Below, piece after piece: positions 23,578 through 33,149 of a DNA stretch of 64,000 nt. A model generated the notes under the pieces. The model did no database searches. It saw only the letters and a list, made by a program, of their open reading frames with translations, and was not told the origin of the DNA. Source of the stretch: Neomesorhizobium albiziae (GTDB lineage Bacteria; Pseudomonadota; Alphaproteobacteria; Rhizobiales; Rhizobiaceae); assembly GCF_900114255.1 (NCBI RefSeq), contig NZ_FOSL01000008.1, positions 124,001-188,000 on the forward strand. Direction: 5' to 3'. The position numbers were made by a program, and so were the translations under genes. Position 1 is the first letter of the stretch. Each line of letters starts with the position of its first letter.

Positions 23578-23745
23578 TGTGTGTGAGATTCAGGTGATGC
23601 CGGCCTGTAGATGACGGTTTTCTGCGCTTCCGGTGCTCATGTACTCAAATGTACGCTGCGCTCCGGTTCTCGAAATCCACCTGTTTGGTCGCTGACGCGC
23701 CCGTCTTCGACTCCGGCTCGGCCTGACCTGAATCTCAACACACCC
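23577..23745. repeat. Dispersed palindromic repeat, full-length copy (copy C)
   Basis: The outer arm GTGTGTGAGATTCAGGT (from 23579) is matched by ACCTGAATCTCAACACAC ending about 23743. Inside lie GATGCCGGCCTG / GGCTCGGCCTG and the shared core CGCTTCCGGTGCTCATGTAC, CAAAT, GTACGCTGCGCTCCGG. It begins at the lipoprotein stop codon and ends before the ccmI promoter region. Size about 165 bases; no coding capacity. Confidence 0.8.
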
Positions 23746-23829
23746 TCTCTTGCGCATGTCATTGAAGAGCCGATCTTCTCGTCAATTGGCCGCATTGGCA
23801 TGGGTAAAGTGTGTGGCTATTGAGGTCAT

Positions 23830-24966
23830 ATGCTTTTCTGGGTCGTTGCCGCGCTTCTGACACTGGCTGCCTGCATGGCGGTGCTGCTGCCGTTGGTGCG
23901 TGGCCGGGAAGCCGGGGATTCCACCGGGAGCCATGACCTCGAAGTCTATCGCGACCAACTCGCCGAGGTCGACCGGGATGCTGCCCGCGGCCTGATTGCC
24001 GCTGCCGAGGCAGAACAGGCCCGCGCCGAGATCGGACGCCGCATCCTGCGGCTCGGCAACCAGCCGACATCGGCAACCACTTCGAACGGGACAGCTCAGC
24101 GCGCCGCCGGCATGGCAGCCGTGCTGGCCATACCGCTCATCGCGTGGGGGCTTTATGCCTTCCTGGGCTCGCCCGCCCTGCCGTCGCAGCCGCTGCAGGA
24201 CCGGTTGGCGAAAAATCCGGCCGACAGCTCGGTCGACGAACTGGTGGCGCGCGCCGAAGCGCATCTTGCCGCCAATCCCAAAGATGGCCGCGGCTGGGAT
24301 GTGCTGGCGCCGATCTATCTGCGCATCGGCCGCGCCGGCGACGCGGTGATCGCCTACCGCAACACGATCTCAATCAACGGCACCACCGCCGATCGGGAAA
24401 GCGGGCTCGGCGAGGCCATCGCCATGGCCGCCGGCGGCATGATTTCGGCGGATGCGGAAGCGGCCTTCCGCCGCGCGCTGGCGGCCGAGCCCGGAAATGC
24501 CAAGGCGCAGTTCTACCTGGCGAGCGCGCTCGCGCAGGAGGGCAAGCTCACGGAGGCCGCTGCTGCCTGGCAGGCAATGCTTGGCACGCTGCCGGCGGAT
24601 TCGCCCTGGCGATCCCCGATCGGGCGTGCCATCGCCGAGGCCGAGCGCCGCGCCTCGCTTGCAGCCGGCAACGCCCCCGCGGACGGCCCAAGCCAGGATC
24701 AGATCGACGCGGCGGCCGAAATGTCGCCGCAGGATCGCGCCGCCATGATCGAGACGATGGTGGCGCAGCTCGACGAAAGATTGCGGGCAAATCCGCGCGA
24801 TGCGGAAGGATGGCGCCGCCTTGTGCGTTCACACCAGGTGCTCGGCAATGCCGACGCCGCCCGCGATGCATTGCAGCGCGGCGTCGCAGCCCTTGGCGCC
24901 GACAGCGAGGAAGCCAAGGGGCTTCAGGCATTCGCCGCCTCGCTCGGGCTTGCGAAAACGGAGTAG
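23830..24966 (+). CDS. ccmI: Cytochrome c maturation protein CcmI (CycH)
   Basis: A 378-residue inner membrane protein with two helices (about 2-22 and 95-115) separated by a cytoplasmic loop with the Leu-zipper-like EVYRDQLAEVDRDAARGLI motif, followed by a periplasmic TPR region (about 135-375). The TPRs hold apocytochrome c for haem attachment by CcmF/CcmH. It is the first gene of ccmI-ccmE-ccmF-ccmH. An earlier in-frame region has no usable start, and ATG 23830 is well placed (TTGAGGTCAT). Confidence 0.93.
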   Translation: MLFWVVAALLTLAACMAVLLPLVRGREAGDSTGSHDLEVYRDQLAEVDRDAARGLIAAAEAEQARAEIGRRILRLGNQPTSATTSNGTAQRAAGMAAVLAIPLIAWGLYAFLGSPALPSQPLQDRLAKNPADSSVDELVARAEAHLAANPKDGRGWDVLAPIYLRIGRAGDAVIAYRNTISINGTTADRESGLGEAIAMAAGGMISADAEAAFRRALAAEPGNAKAQFYLASALAQEGKLTEAAAAWQAMLGTLPADSPWRSPIGRAIAEAERRASLAAGNAPADGPSQDQIDAAAEMSPQDRAAMIETMVAQLDERLRANPRDAEGWRRLVRSHQVLGNADAARDALQRGVAALGADSEEAKGLQAFAASLGLAKTE

Positions 24967-24969
24967 CCG

Positions 24970-25410
24970 GTGACGCGCAAACAAAAACGGCTGGCGGTTA
25001 TCGGCGGTGCGCTGGGCTTCCTCGGCCTGGCGACGGCGCTGACCTTCTATGCGCTCGGCCAGAAGGCATCGTATTTCTATATGCCGGCCGACCTACAGCA
25101 GGCGACGGTGGCGCCTGGCCAACGGATAAGGCTGGGCGGCCTGGTGGAAGAAGGCACGATCGTGCGCGGGCAGGGGACCGAAGTCGCCTTTTCGGTGACG
25201 GATACAGAAAAATCGGTGAAGGTGGTGTTCAACGGCATCCTGCCCGACCTCTTCCGGGAAAAGCAGGGTGTGATCACCGAAGGCAGCTTCAGGCAGGACG
25301 GGACGTTTGTCGCCGACAGCGTGCTGGCCAAGCACGACGAGACCTACATGCCCAAGGAAGTGGCCGACAGCCTGAAGGCGAAGGGCGTCTGGCAGGAGAC
25401 CACGCAATGA
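24970..25410 (+). CDS. ccmE: Haem chaperone CcmE (CycJ)
   Basis: A GTG start at 24970, three bases after the ccmI stop. The 146-residue product has an N-terminal membrane anchor (about 8-28) and an OB-fold periplasmic domain. The haem-binding histidine is His122 in [11 protein letters not shown] with the following tyrosine, so the chaperone is complete. It carries haem from CcmC to CcmF. The stop overlaps the ccmF start (ATGA). Confidence 0.95.
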   Translation: MTRKQKRLAVIGGALGFLGLATALTFYALGQKASYFYMPADLQQATVAPGQRIRLGGLVEEGTIVRGQGTEVAFSVTDTEKSVKVVFNGILPDLFREKQGVITEGSFRQDGTFVADSVLAKHDETYMPKEVADSLKAKGVWQETTQ

Positions 25411-27401
25411 TCGTCGAGACCGGCCATTTCGCCCTCGTGCTCGCCTTCGCGCTGGCGCTGGTTCAATCGACGGTGCCGCTGATCGGCGCACGCACCGGAA
25501 ACGAGCGAATGATGGCGGTCGGCGGTCCCGCCGCGATCACCGGTTTCGCACTGATCGCGCTGTCGTTCGCCGCGCTCACCATGGCCTATGCGCAGTCGGA
25601 CTTCTCGGTGCTGAACGTCTGGGAGAATTCCCATTCGCTGAAGCCGATGCTGTTCAAAATCACCGGCACCTGGGGCAACCATGAAGGGTCGATGCTGCTC
25701 TGGGTGCTGATCCTCACCTTCTTCGGCGCGCTGGTGGCAAGCTTCGGCGCCAATCTGCCGGCTTCGCTGCGCGCCAACGTGCTGGCCGTGCAGGGCTGGA
25801 TCGGCGCTGCCTTCATGCTGTTCCTGCTTGCCACCTCGAATCCGTTTGCGCGGCTGACGCCGGCGCCGTTCGAAGGGCAGGACCTCAACCCGATCCTGCA
25901 GGACATCGGCCTCGCCATCCACCCGCCGATGCTCTACCTCGGCTATGTCGGCTTCTCCATCTGCTTCTCGTTTGCGGTCGCGGCCCTGATCGATGGCCGC
26001 ATCGATGCGGCATGGGCGCGCTGGGTGCGGCCGTGGACGCTGGCTGCCTGGGTCTTCCTCACCGGCGGCATCGCGATGGGTTCCTACTGGGCTTATTACG
26101 AACTCGGCTGGGGCGGCTTCTGGTTCTGGGACCCGGTTGAGAACGCCTCGTTCATGCCGTGGCTGGCGGGCACCGCGCTGCTCCACTCGGCGCTGGTGAT
26201 GGAAAAGCGCTCGGCGCTGAAGATCTGGACGGTCCTGCTTGCCATCCTCACCTTCTCGCTGTCGCTGCTCGGCACCTTCCTCGTCCGTTCCGGCGTGCTG
26301 ACGTCGGTGCACGCCTTTGCCACCGATCCGAGCCGCGGCATCTTCATCCTCGCCATCCTCACCGTCTTCATCGGTGGTTCGCTGGCGCTGTTTGCGCTGC
26401 GCGCGTCGTCGCTCACAGCCGGCGGCATCTTCCAGCCGATCTCGCGCGAAGGCGCGCTTGTCCTCAACAATCTGTTCCTGACCACAGCCGCGGCGACGGT
26501 CCTGATCGGCACGCTCTATCCGCTGTTCATCGAGGCGGTCAGCGGCGACAAGATCTCGGTCGGTGCGCCGTTCTTCAACCTCACCTTCGGACTGCTGATG
26601 ATCCCGCTTCTGGCGCTTGTGCCGTTCGGACCGATGCTCGCCTGGAAACGCGGCGACCTGCTGGGTGCGGCGCAGCGGCTGATGTTTGCTTTCGGCGGCG
26701 CTTTGCTGGCGGTCCTGGTGGTGCTTTTCTTCGTCGATGGGGCTTCGGTCTTTGCGGCTCTCGGCGCCGGGCTGGCGTTCTGGCTGATCCTTGGTGCGCT
26801 GACCGACCTCGTGCTGAAGGCCGGCATTCCGCAAGTGAAGCCGTCGGTGGCGTTTTCCCGCCTGATCGGCCTGCCGCGCTCGGTGTTCGGCACCGCACTC
26901 GCGCATCTCGGGCTCGGCCTCACCGTTCTCGGCATTGTCGGCGTGGTTTCGCTCGAAGCCGAAAGGATCGTCACCATGCGGCCCGGCGAGACGCTCGATA
27001 TCGCCGGTTACTCCCTGCGTTTCGAGGGCACGCAGCCGTTCAAGGGACCGAACTACACCGAAGACCAGGGCCGCTTCGTCCTGTCGGGAAGCGGGGGGCA
27101 GGTGCTTGGCGAGATCATGTCGGCCAAGCGTTTCTATCCCGTGCGCCAGATGCCTACCACCGAGGCAGGCATCAAGACGCTGGGCCTGAGCCAGCTCTAT
27201 ATATCGCTGGGCGACGCCACCGCAGACGGCGGGATAGTCGTGCGCGTCTGGTGGAAGCCGATGGTCACGCTGATCTGGCTCGGCGGCCTGATGATGATGA
27301 TTGCCGGAACGATCTCCCTGATGGACCGGCGGCTTCGCGTCGGCGCACCGGCAAAGCGGGCGAAGCCATCTGTCGACAAGCCTGCCGCGAGCGTGTCGTG
27401 A
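25407..27401 (+). CDS. ccmF: Haem lyase subunit CcmF (CycK)
   Basis: The start is ATG 25407 within ATGA at the ccmE end; the open frame extends upstream only by chance. 664 residues with about fifteen membrane helices. The tryptophan-rich WWD haem-handling motif is [19 protein letters not shown] (about 230-250), and periplasmic histidines are present in the [13 protein letters not shown] and LLHSALV segments. It ligates haem to apocytochrome c together with CcmH and CcmI. The 3' end overlaps ccmH (GTGA). Confidence 0.95.
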   Translation: MIVETGHFALVLAFALALVQSTVPLIGARTGNERMMAVGGPAAITGFALIALSFAALTMAYAQSDFSVLNVWENSHSLKPMLFKITGTWGNHEGSMLLWVLILTFFGALVASFGANLPASLRANVLAVQGWIGAAFMLFLLATSNPFARLTPAPFEGQDLNPILQDIGLAIHPPMLYLGYVGFSICFSFAVAALIDGRIDAAWARWVRPWTLAAWVFLTGGIAMGSYWAYYELGWGGFWFWDPVENASFMPWLAGTALLHSALVMEKRSALKIWTVLLAILTFSLSLLGTFLVRSGVLTSVHAFATDPSRGIFILAILTVFIGGSLALFALRASSLTAGGIFQPISREGALVLNNLFLTTAAATVLIGTLYPLFIEAVSGDKISVGAPFFNLTFGLLMIPLLALVPFGPMLAWKRGDLLGAAQRLMFAFGGALLAVLVVLFFVDGASVFAALGAGLAFWLILGALTDLVLKAGIPQVKPSVAFSRLIGLPRSVFGTALAHLGLGLTVLGIVGVVSLEAERIVTMRPGETLDIAGYSLRFEGTQPFKGPNYTEDQGRFVLSGSGGQVLGEIMSAKRFYPVRQMPTTEAGIKTLGLSQLYISLGDATADGGIVVRVWWKPMVTLIWLGGLMMMIAGTISLMDRRLRVGAPAKRAKPSVDKPAASVS

Positions 27402-27871
27402 CCGGCAAGTGCCTCTCATTGCGTATCGCCGCGGCGCTTTTCGCGATTGCCGCAGCCGGCATCGCCCATGCGGTGCAGCCCGACGAGGTGCTTGCCGACC
27501 CGGCGCTCGAAGCGCGTGCGCGGGCGCTGTCGGCCGAACTGCGCTGCATGGTCTGCCAGAACCAGTCGATCGACGATTCCGACGCCGAACTTGCCCGCGA
27601 CCTGCGCGTGCTGGTGCGCGAACGGCTGGCGGCGGGCGATTCGGACGCTGAGGTGATGGATTTCGTGGTGTCACGCTACGGCGAGTTCGTGCTTTTGAAA
27701 CCACGCTTCAACATCCGCAACGCCTTGTTGTGGGGCACGCCGATCATCCTCCTGATCGGCGGGGGTATCTTCGCGGTGGTTTCGGCCCGCTCGCGCAAGC
27801 GCACAGAGGCGGTGCTGTCCGACGAGGAGAAGGCGGAACTCAGCCGCGTGCTGGAAGAGGCCGAGAAGTAG
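27398..27871 (+). CDS. ccmH: Thiol-disulfide protein CcmH (CycL)
   Basis: GTG 27398-27400 overlaps the ccmF stop. 157 residues: signal peptide (about 1-26), the [19 protein letters not shown] active site with Cys50 and Cys53 that reduces apocytochrome c cysteines, and one C-terminal helix (about 110-130) followed by a short cytoplasmic tail. Last gene of the operon; the next gene is on the other strand and ends 26 bases away. Confidence 0.94.
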   Translation: MTGKCLSLRIAAALFAIAAAGIAHAVQPDEVLADPALEARARALSAELRCMVCQNQSIDDSDAELARDLRVLVRERLAAGDSDAEVMDFVVSRYGEFVLLKPRFNIRNALLWGTPIILLIGGGIFAVVSARSRKRTEAVLSDEEKAELSRVLEEAEK

Positions 27872-27897
27872 AACCGGAAAGGTGGAAGCGTCGCCGG

Positions 27898-29073
27898 TCA
27901 GGGCAAGCTGGCTTCGGTTACTTTCAGTTCGAACACCGCTTGCGGCTCGGCAAATCCCTTCAGCATGTGCTGCCCAAGATCCGCGACCATCTCCGGCGGT
28001 AAGGCCGCGGCGACCTCCTGTGAGCACACTGCCTTCCTGTCGAGCTGCTTGGCGGCGGTTTCGAGCCGGCTGAGATAGTTGACAGTCGGGCCGACGACAG
28101 TGAAGTCGAGCCGGTCGAGGCTGCCAATATTGCCGTAGACGACCGGACCGTAGTGGATAGCGGCGACGAACGGCTTGTCCGAGGCGGTGGGCTGCCCGAA
28201 GGCCCGGACGATGCTGCGGGCGGCGCGCTGGCAGGCTTCCGCGCGGCCGTCGCCATCGGCTGGAAAGACGGAAAGCACGCCGTCGCCGATGAATTTGAGC
28301 ACGTCTCCGCCCTCCGAGCGCACGGCATCGACCACCACTTCGAAATACGTCCCAAGGCTCTCCAGCAGGTCCGCCGGCGCCAGCCGTTCCGAAAGGCCGG
28401 TAAAGCCGCGCAGGTCGGTGATGACGACGGCAGCGTCGATCTCCGTCGTCTGGCCGCGCCGGAATGCTCCCTTGCCGATGCGCTCGGCCGGGCCGCTGCC
28501 GAGATAGACTTCGAGCAGGCTCGCCATCGAGTGGCGCATGGCGGCCGGCTCCAGCGCGGCACCGATGGCCGGGGCGAGCATCTCGATCAGATCCATCTCC
28601 CGATCGGAAAAGCCGCCGGGTCGGTCGGTGGTGAAGGCGCCGACCTGCACCGAGCCGTCGCCATATTCGATGGGCAGGGCGAGGTAGCCGGTACTGCCGC
28701 CGGCAGCGACCTCGAACAGGACAGGATGGTCGCGGCCAGCGACGAGGTTCTCCAGTGAGTGGCGCACGCTCGTCCTGGTGACGATGACGTGTTCGAACGG
28801 GCTGCCTTTGTAGGAATCAGTGGCCAGCATGCCGCGCGGCACCGAGTAGAGCTCCGTGCCGGCATGGGACGTCCATACTACACCCCAGGCGGCGGTAAGC
28901 GGGTTGGCGACCGACTGACCGATGCGCACGCGCCGGAGCGGTATGCCTGCATCGACCAGGCGCTCCGCCAGGCCGCCCACGATTTCTTCTGGGCTGCCAT
29001 GCCGCCGGGCGGGACCGATCAGCCAGCTTGTTATCGCGGCCTGCACAGAAACATGGCTTTCAATCTTCGCCAC
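27898..29073 (-). CDS. Class III adenylate/guanylate cyclase with N-terminal sensory domain
   Basis: A 391-residue soluble protein. Residues about 10-200 resemble a GAF-like sensory domain common in rhizobial cyclases (LPIEYGDGSVQVGAFTTDRPGGFSD region). The cyclase domain starts at about 225: the metal-binding Asp pair is in VVITDLRGFTGLSE and KFIGDGVLSVFP, and FTVVGPTVNYLSRLE carries the purine-binding region. It converts ATP (less likely GTP) to a cyclic nucleotide. It is on the opposite strand from its neighbours, between ccmH and degP; rhizobia I know have those two adjacent, so the gene may be a lineage-specific insertion. Confidence 0.82.
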   Translation of the reverse strand: MAKIESHVSVQAAITSWLIGPARRHGSPEEIVGGLAERLVDAGIPLRRVRIGQSVANPLTAAWGVVWTSHAGTELYSVPRGMLATDSYKGSPFEHVIVTRTSVRHSLENLVAGRDHPVLFEVAAGGSTGYLALPIEYGDGSVQVGAFTTDRPGGFSDREMDLIEMLAPAIGAALEPAAMRHSMASLLEVYLGSGPAERIGKGAFRRGQTTEIDAAVVITDLRGFTGLSERLAPADLLESLGTYFEVVVDAVRSEGGDVLKFIGDGVLSVFPADGDGRAEACQRAARSIVRAFGQPTASDKPFVAAIHYGPVVYGNIGSLDRLDFTVVGPTVNYLSRLETAAKQLDRKAVCSQEVAAALPPEMVADLGQHMLKGFAEPQAVFELKVTEASLP

Positions 29074-29200
29074 CGCACCCTCAACATTACGAAAGTTTCA
29101 TCAACCGGAAATGGCGCCGTAATGTGACGGCTTCTATCTCTTGTCCTATCGGATGCAAACCTCCCCAAGCATCCCTGGAATTCTTCCAACGAAGAGGACA

Positions 29201-30745
29201 ATGAGCGAAATGCCTACTTCCCCCAAATCAATGTCGAAGTCCCGTAGTCGCCTGTTGGCTGCCGCCGCATCGATGGCGATAGCTGGCGCTATCGGCCTTG
29301 GCGCCATCACCACCGGCACCGTACCGGTATTTGCCGAGGCTGTCCGTGTCGACGGCCCGCAGGCCCCGGGTTTTGCCGACGTCGTGCAGCGCGTCTCCCC
29401 CGCGGTGGTCAGCGTTCGCGTCAAGGCGAAGGTCCAGCCCGCCGCGGACGACGGCTCGGATATGTTTTCCGGTCCGCGCGGTTTCGAAGACCTGCCGAAC
29501 GACCACCCCTTGAAGCGCTTTTTCCGCGAGTTCCGCGGTGATGGCGAGCAGGGTGGCGACCGCGATGGCCGATTCAGCCGTCGTGACCGCGCCCCGCGTC
29601 CCGTCTCCCAAGGCTCCGGCTTCTTCATCTCTGAAGACGGTTATCTCGTCACCAACAACCACGTGGTCGAAGGTGGCTCCGAGTTCACCGTCGTGATGGA
29701 CGATGGCGCCGAACTCGATGCCAAACTGATCGGCACCGATCCGCGCACGGATCTTGCCGTTCTCAAGGTCGATGACAGCCGCAAGTTCACTTATGTCTCC
29801 TTTGCCGACGATGCGAAGGTTCGCGTCGGCGACTGGGTCGTTGCCGTGGGCAATCCGTTCGGCCTCGGCGGCACGGTGACGGCGGGCATCGTCTCGGCGC
29901 GCGGCCGCGACATCGGCGCCGGCCCCTACGACGACTTCATCCAGATCGACGCTGCGGTGAACCGTGGCAACTCCGGTGGTCCGGCCTTCAACCTCAACGG
30001 CGAGGTCGTCGGCATCAACACCGCGATCTTTTCGCCGTCGGGCGGCAATGTCGGCATCGCCTTTGCAATCCCGGCCTCGACCGCCAAGCAGGTGGTCGCA
30101 GATCTCATGAAGAATGGCAGCGTACAGCGCGGCTTCCTTGGCGTGCAGATCCAGCCCGTCAACACCGAGATCGCCGAATCGCTCGGCCTGACCGGAACCA
30201 AGGGCGCGCTCGTCTCGCAAGCCGAAGCCGGTACCCCGGCCACGAAGGCCGGTATCGTTGCCGGCGACATCATCACTGCCGTTGACGGCAAGGAGGTCGC
30301 TTCGCCCAGGGAACTTTCCCGCCTGATCGGCAATATGGCGCCGGGCAAGCCCGTCGACGTCACTGTCTGGCGCAAGGGCAAAACCGAGACGGTCAAGGTC
30401 GATCTCGGCACACTGCCCAACGCCGATAAGCAGGCAAACCTCGACCAGGGCAACGGCGAGGCGCCAGGAGCCGAATCGCTGGAAAGCCTCGGCCTGACCG
30501 TCTCGCCGGCCGATGATGGCAAGGGCCTCGTCGTCACCGATGTCGATCCGGAAAGCGATGCCGCAGATCGCGGCATCCAGGCGGGCGATGTCATCGTGGC
30601 AGTGAACGCCAAGGAAGTCAGCGGCTCCGCCGATGTTTCCGCAGCGATGGCCGACGCCGTCAAGGCCGGCCGCAAGGCTGTCCTCGTCCAGGTGACCCGC
30701 GACAACACCAGCCGCTTCGTGGCGCTGCCTGTCTCGAAGGGTTGA
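29201..30745 (+). CDS. degP: DegP/HtrA-type periplasmic serine protease (Do family)
   Basis: The ATG at 29201 gives 514 residues with a basic n-region and signal peptide (about 12-46). Trypsin-like triad: His154 (VTNNHVVEG), Asp184 (DPRTDLAVLK) and Ser258 (NRGNSGGPAF). Two PDZ domains follow (about 290-375, GFLGVQIQPV; and about 430-505, GLVVTDVDPESDAADRGI). A flexible Gly/Asp/Arg linker (about 85-135) is the usual Q-linker analogue. It degrades misfolded envelope proteins. A strong terminator lies 90 bases downstream. Confidence 0.93.
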   Translation: MSEMPTSPKSMSKSRSRLLAAAASMAIAGAIGLGAITTGTVPVFAEAVRVDGPQAPGFADVVQRVSPAVVSVRVKAKVQPAADDGSDMFSGPRGFEDLPNDHPLKRFFREFRGDGEQGGDRDGRFSRRDRAPRPVSQGSGFFISEDGYLVTNNHVVEGGSEFTVVMDDGAELDAKLIGTDPRTDLAVLKVDDSRKFTYVSFADDAKVRVGDWVVAVGNPFGLGGTVTAGIVSARGRDIGAGPYDDFIQIDAAVNRGNSGGPAFNLNGEVVGINTAIFSPSGGNVGIAFAIPASTAKQVVADLMKNGSVQRGFLGVQIQPVNTEIAESLGLTGTKGALVSQAEAGTPATKAGIVAGDIITAVDGKEVASPRELSRLIGNMAPGKPVDVTVWRKGKTETVKVDLGTLPNADKQANLDQGNGEAPGAESLESLGLTVSPADDGKGLVVTDVDPESDAADRGIQAGDVIVAVNAKEVSGSADVSAAMADAVKAGRKAVLVQVTRDNTSRFVALPVSKG

Positions 30746-30832
30746 GTGCTTCTTTTCGGGGCGGCGGATCAAACACCCCCTGGTCCGCCGGTCCGGACAA
30801 GAAGGAGCCGGTGCGTAGAGTTGTCCGGTTCC

Positions 30833-30870
30833 GACGGCAGCAGGTCCCATCGCCTGCTGCCGTCTTTCTT
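30833..30870 (+). terminator. Rho-independent terminator after degP
   Basis: GACGGCAGCAGG (30833-30844), loop TCCCATCG, perfect complement CCTGCTGCCGTC (30853-30864), then TTTCTT. A 12-base-pair stem with a T-rich tail, between degP and the response regulator. Confidence 0.85.
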
Positions 30871-31020
30871 CGATGGCTGCATCCGCCGGCGCAGCGGGGC
30901 AGGAAACCGCGGTTTTCTTAATCTGCGCAGCCGGAACAGGATTTCGGCTTTCGAAGTTACACGCCAGGAGGCAAAGTCATGGGCTCCGCACCGTTCAAGG
31001 ATTTCGCGTATAAGGACCCC

Positions 31021-31695
31021 ATGAAGATTCTGGTCATCGAAGACGACCGCGAGGCGGCCGACTATCTGCAGAAGGCATTGTCCGAGGCGGGGCATACCGC
31101 GCATCTGGCCTCCGACGGCGAGATGGGCTTCGCGATTGCCGACACCAACGAATATGACGTGCTGGTTGTCGACCGCATGTTGCCGCGCCGCGACGGGCTG
31201 TCGGTGATCGCCGAGCTTCGTGCCCATGGCAACACGACGCCGGTCCTGATCCTTTCGGCGCTCGGCGAGGTGGACGACCGGGTCACCGGCCTGCGCGCAG
31301 GCGGCGACGATTACCTCACCAAGCCCTATGCCTTTTCAGAGCTTCTCGCCCGCGTCGAGGTGCTGAACAGGCGCGCCGGCGCCAAGGAGGTCGAGACTGT
31401 CTACCGCAGCGGCGATCTGGAACTCGACCGGCTGTCGCATACCGTGCGGCGGTCCGGCAAGGAGATCACCCTGCAGCCGCGCGAATTCCGCCTGCTTGAA
31501 TATCTGATGCGGCATGCCGGCCAGGTGGTCACCCGCACGATGCTGCTCGAAAACGTCTGGGACTATCATTTCGATCCGCAGACCAATGTCATCGACGTTC
31601 ACGTCTCGCGGCTGCGCGGTAAGATCGAAAAAGGTTTCGAAAGCCCGGTCCTGCACACGGTTCGCGGGGCCGGCTACATGCTGAAGGCCGGCTGA
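31021..31695 (+). CDS. OmpR-family response regulator
   Basis: I start at ATG 31021 (MKILVIEDDREAADYLQKAL), 224 residues. The receiver has the acidic pair EDD, phospho-acceptor Asp51 in LVVDRMLPRRDG and Lys in DDYLTKPYAFSELLARVE. The winged helix follows with FRLLEYLMRHAGQVVTR and VRGAGYMLKAG. The stop overlaps the kinase start in TGATG, and the kinase stop overlaps glnE, so the regulator, its kinase and glnE form one coupled unit downstream of degP. An envelope-stress role is suggested by the neighbour degP; target genes are unknown. Confidence 0.85.
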   Translation: MKILVIEDDREAADYLQKALSEAGHTAHLASDGEMGFAIADTNEYDVLVVDRMLPRRDGLSVIAELRAHGNTTPVLILSALGEVDDRVTGLRAGGDDYLTKPYAFSELLARVEVLNRRAGAKEVETVYRSGDLELDRLSHTVRRSGKEITLQPREFRLLEYLMRHAGQVVTRTMLLENVWDYHFDPQTNVIDVHVSRLRGKIEKGFESPVLHTVRGAGYMLKAG

Positions 31696-33149
31696 TGCTG
31701 GCCAAGCTTTCGGCGATGATGCGGACAACGGCGGCGCGGCTTTCCGCGCTCTACCTGCTTCTGTTCGCGGTCTGCGCGGTGGTGCTGGTTTTCTACATGA
31801 CGTCGCTCTCGGCCCGCATGCTTGCCGGCCAGACGATGGAGACGATCAACGAGGAAGTGCAAGGTCTGGCCCAGGCCTACCAGCGCGGCGGCCTGCCTTT
31901 TCTCGTGCGCACCATTGAGAGGCGGGCACGCCAGCCCGGCGCCAATCTCTATCTGATCGCAGACCCCAACGGCCGCATCCTGTCAGGCAACGTCGAGAAT
32001 CTGGAACCTGGCGTGCTGGAGGGTGACGGCTGGACCGAGCGACCTTTTGCGTACCAGCGCTTCGGCGAGGGGGAGCGCGGCGGCGAGCAGCGCAACACGG
32101 CGCTGGAATCCACCGCCCGGCCGGCCGACGGGCGCCACCACGCCATCGCGGTGGTGTTGCGGCTGCCCAACCAGATGATCATGCTGGTCGGCCGCGACCT
32201 TGGCGAACCCGAGCGCTTCCGCAGTGTCGTGCAGCGGGCGCTGATGTTCGCGCTCGGCATGATGGGCGTCGGCGCATTCCTGATCTGGTTTCTGGTCGGC
32301 AGACGGGCGCTGAAGCGCATCGACAGCGTTTCGGAAGCCAGCGCGCGCATAATGGAAGGCGACCTGACGCGCCGCCTGCCGGTGACCGGCGCCGGTGACG
32401 AATTCGACCGCCTGTCTGAAAACCTCAACGCCATGCTGGGCCGGATCGGCACCCTGAACGAGGGCCTGAAGCAGGTTTCCGACAACATCGCGCACGATCT
32501 GAAGACGCCGCTGACCAGGCTGCGCAACCGTGCGGAGGCGGCACTCGCCGGCAAGCGCAAGCCGGCCGAATATCGCGAGACGCTGGAGGCGACCATCGCC
32601 GAATCCGACCAGCTTATCCGCACCTTCAACGCCATCCTGATGATTTCGCGGCTGGAGGCCGGTTATTCCGCCGAATCGGTGACCAAGGTCGACCTGGCCG
32701 ACGCGGTGCGCGACGTGGTCGAGCTTTACGAGCCGGCCGCCGAAGATGTCGGTGTCGTGCTGGAGGCGTCGGTCGACGGTTCGTTCGTGGTTGACGGCAA
32801 CCGCGAGCTGATCGGCCAGGCCCTCTCCAACGTCGTCGACAATGCGATCAAATATTCCGCCGGCGCGTCCGAAAGTCCGCGCGTCGTGGTGTCGCTGGAG
32901 AAGACGGCGGCGGAAATCCGCCTGCGTATAGCTGACAATGGGCCGGGCATTGCCGACGAGGCGGACCGGCAACGCGCCACCGAACGGTTCGTGCGTCTGG
33001 AAGAAAGCCGTTCGCAGCCGGGCTCGGGCCTCGGCCTCAGCCTTGCCAAGGCAGTCATTCGTTTTCACGGCGGGCAGCTTGATCTTTCCGACAACAATCC
33101 GGGATTATCCGTCACAATGGTGTTCCCGGACGCGAAAGGTGGCGAATGA
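31695..33149 (+). CDS. HAMP-containing sensor histidine kinase
   Basis: 484 residues: helix 1 about 16-38, periplasmic domain to about 185, helix 2 about 186-207, HAMP about 208-260, H-box VSDNIAHDLKTPLTRLRNRAEAA with phospho-acceptor His in AHDLKTP, N-box VVDNAIKYS, and glycine boxes ADNGPGIADEADRQ and GSGLGLSLAK. The HDLKTPLTRL form is typical of copper- or envelope-type two-component kinases. It partners the adjacent regulator. Its last bases (ATGA) start glnE, coupling signalling to nitrogen-control gene expression at least at the level of translation. Confidence 0.85.
   Translation: MLAKLSAMMRTTAARLSALYLLLFAVCAVVLVFYMTSLSARMLAGQTMETINEEVQGLAQAYQRGGLPFLVRTIERRARQPGANLYLIADPNGRILSGNVENLEPGVLEGDGWTERPFAYQRFGEGERGGEQRNTALESTARPADGRHHAIAVVLRLPNQMIMLVGRDLGEPERFRSVVQRALMFALGMMGVGAFLIWFLVGRRALKRIDSVSEASARIMEGDLTRRLPVTGAGDEFDRLSENLNAMLGRIGTLNEGLKQVSDNIAHDLKTPLTRLRNRAEAALAGKRKPAEYRETLEATIAESDQLIRTFNAILMISRLEAGYSAESVTKVDLADAVRDVVELYEPAAEDVGVVLEASVDGSFVVDGNRELIGQALSNVVDNAIKYSAGASESPRVVVSLEKTAAEIRLRIADNGPGIADEADRQRATERFVRLEESRSQPGSGLGLSLAKAVIRFHGGQLDLSDNNPGLSVTMVFPDAKGGE

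Noticed and set aside
25344-27704. A 786-codon open frame on the reverse strand opposite ccmF and ccmH
   Set aside because: It lies exactly opposite a complete, motif-verified ccm operon and is rich in Arg/Gln/His/Asp without any recognisable domain. This is a GC-rich antisense shadow.
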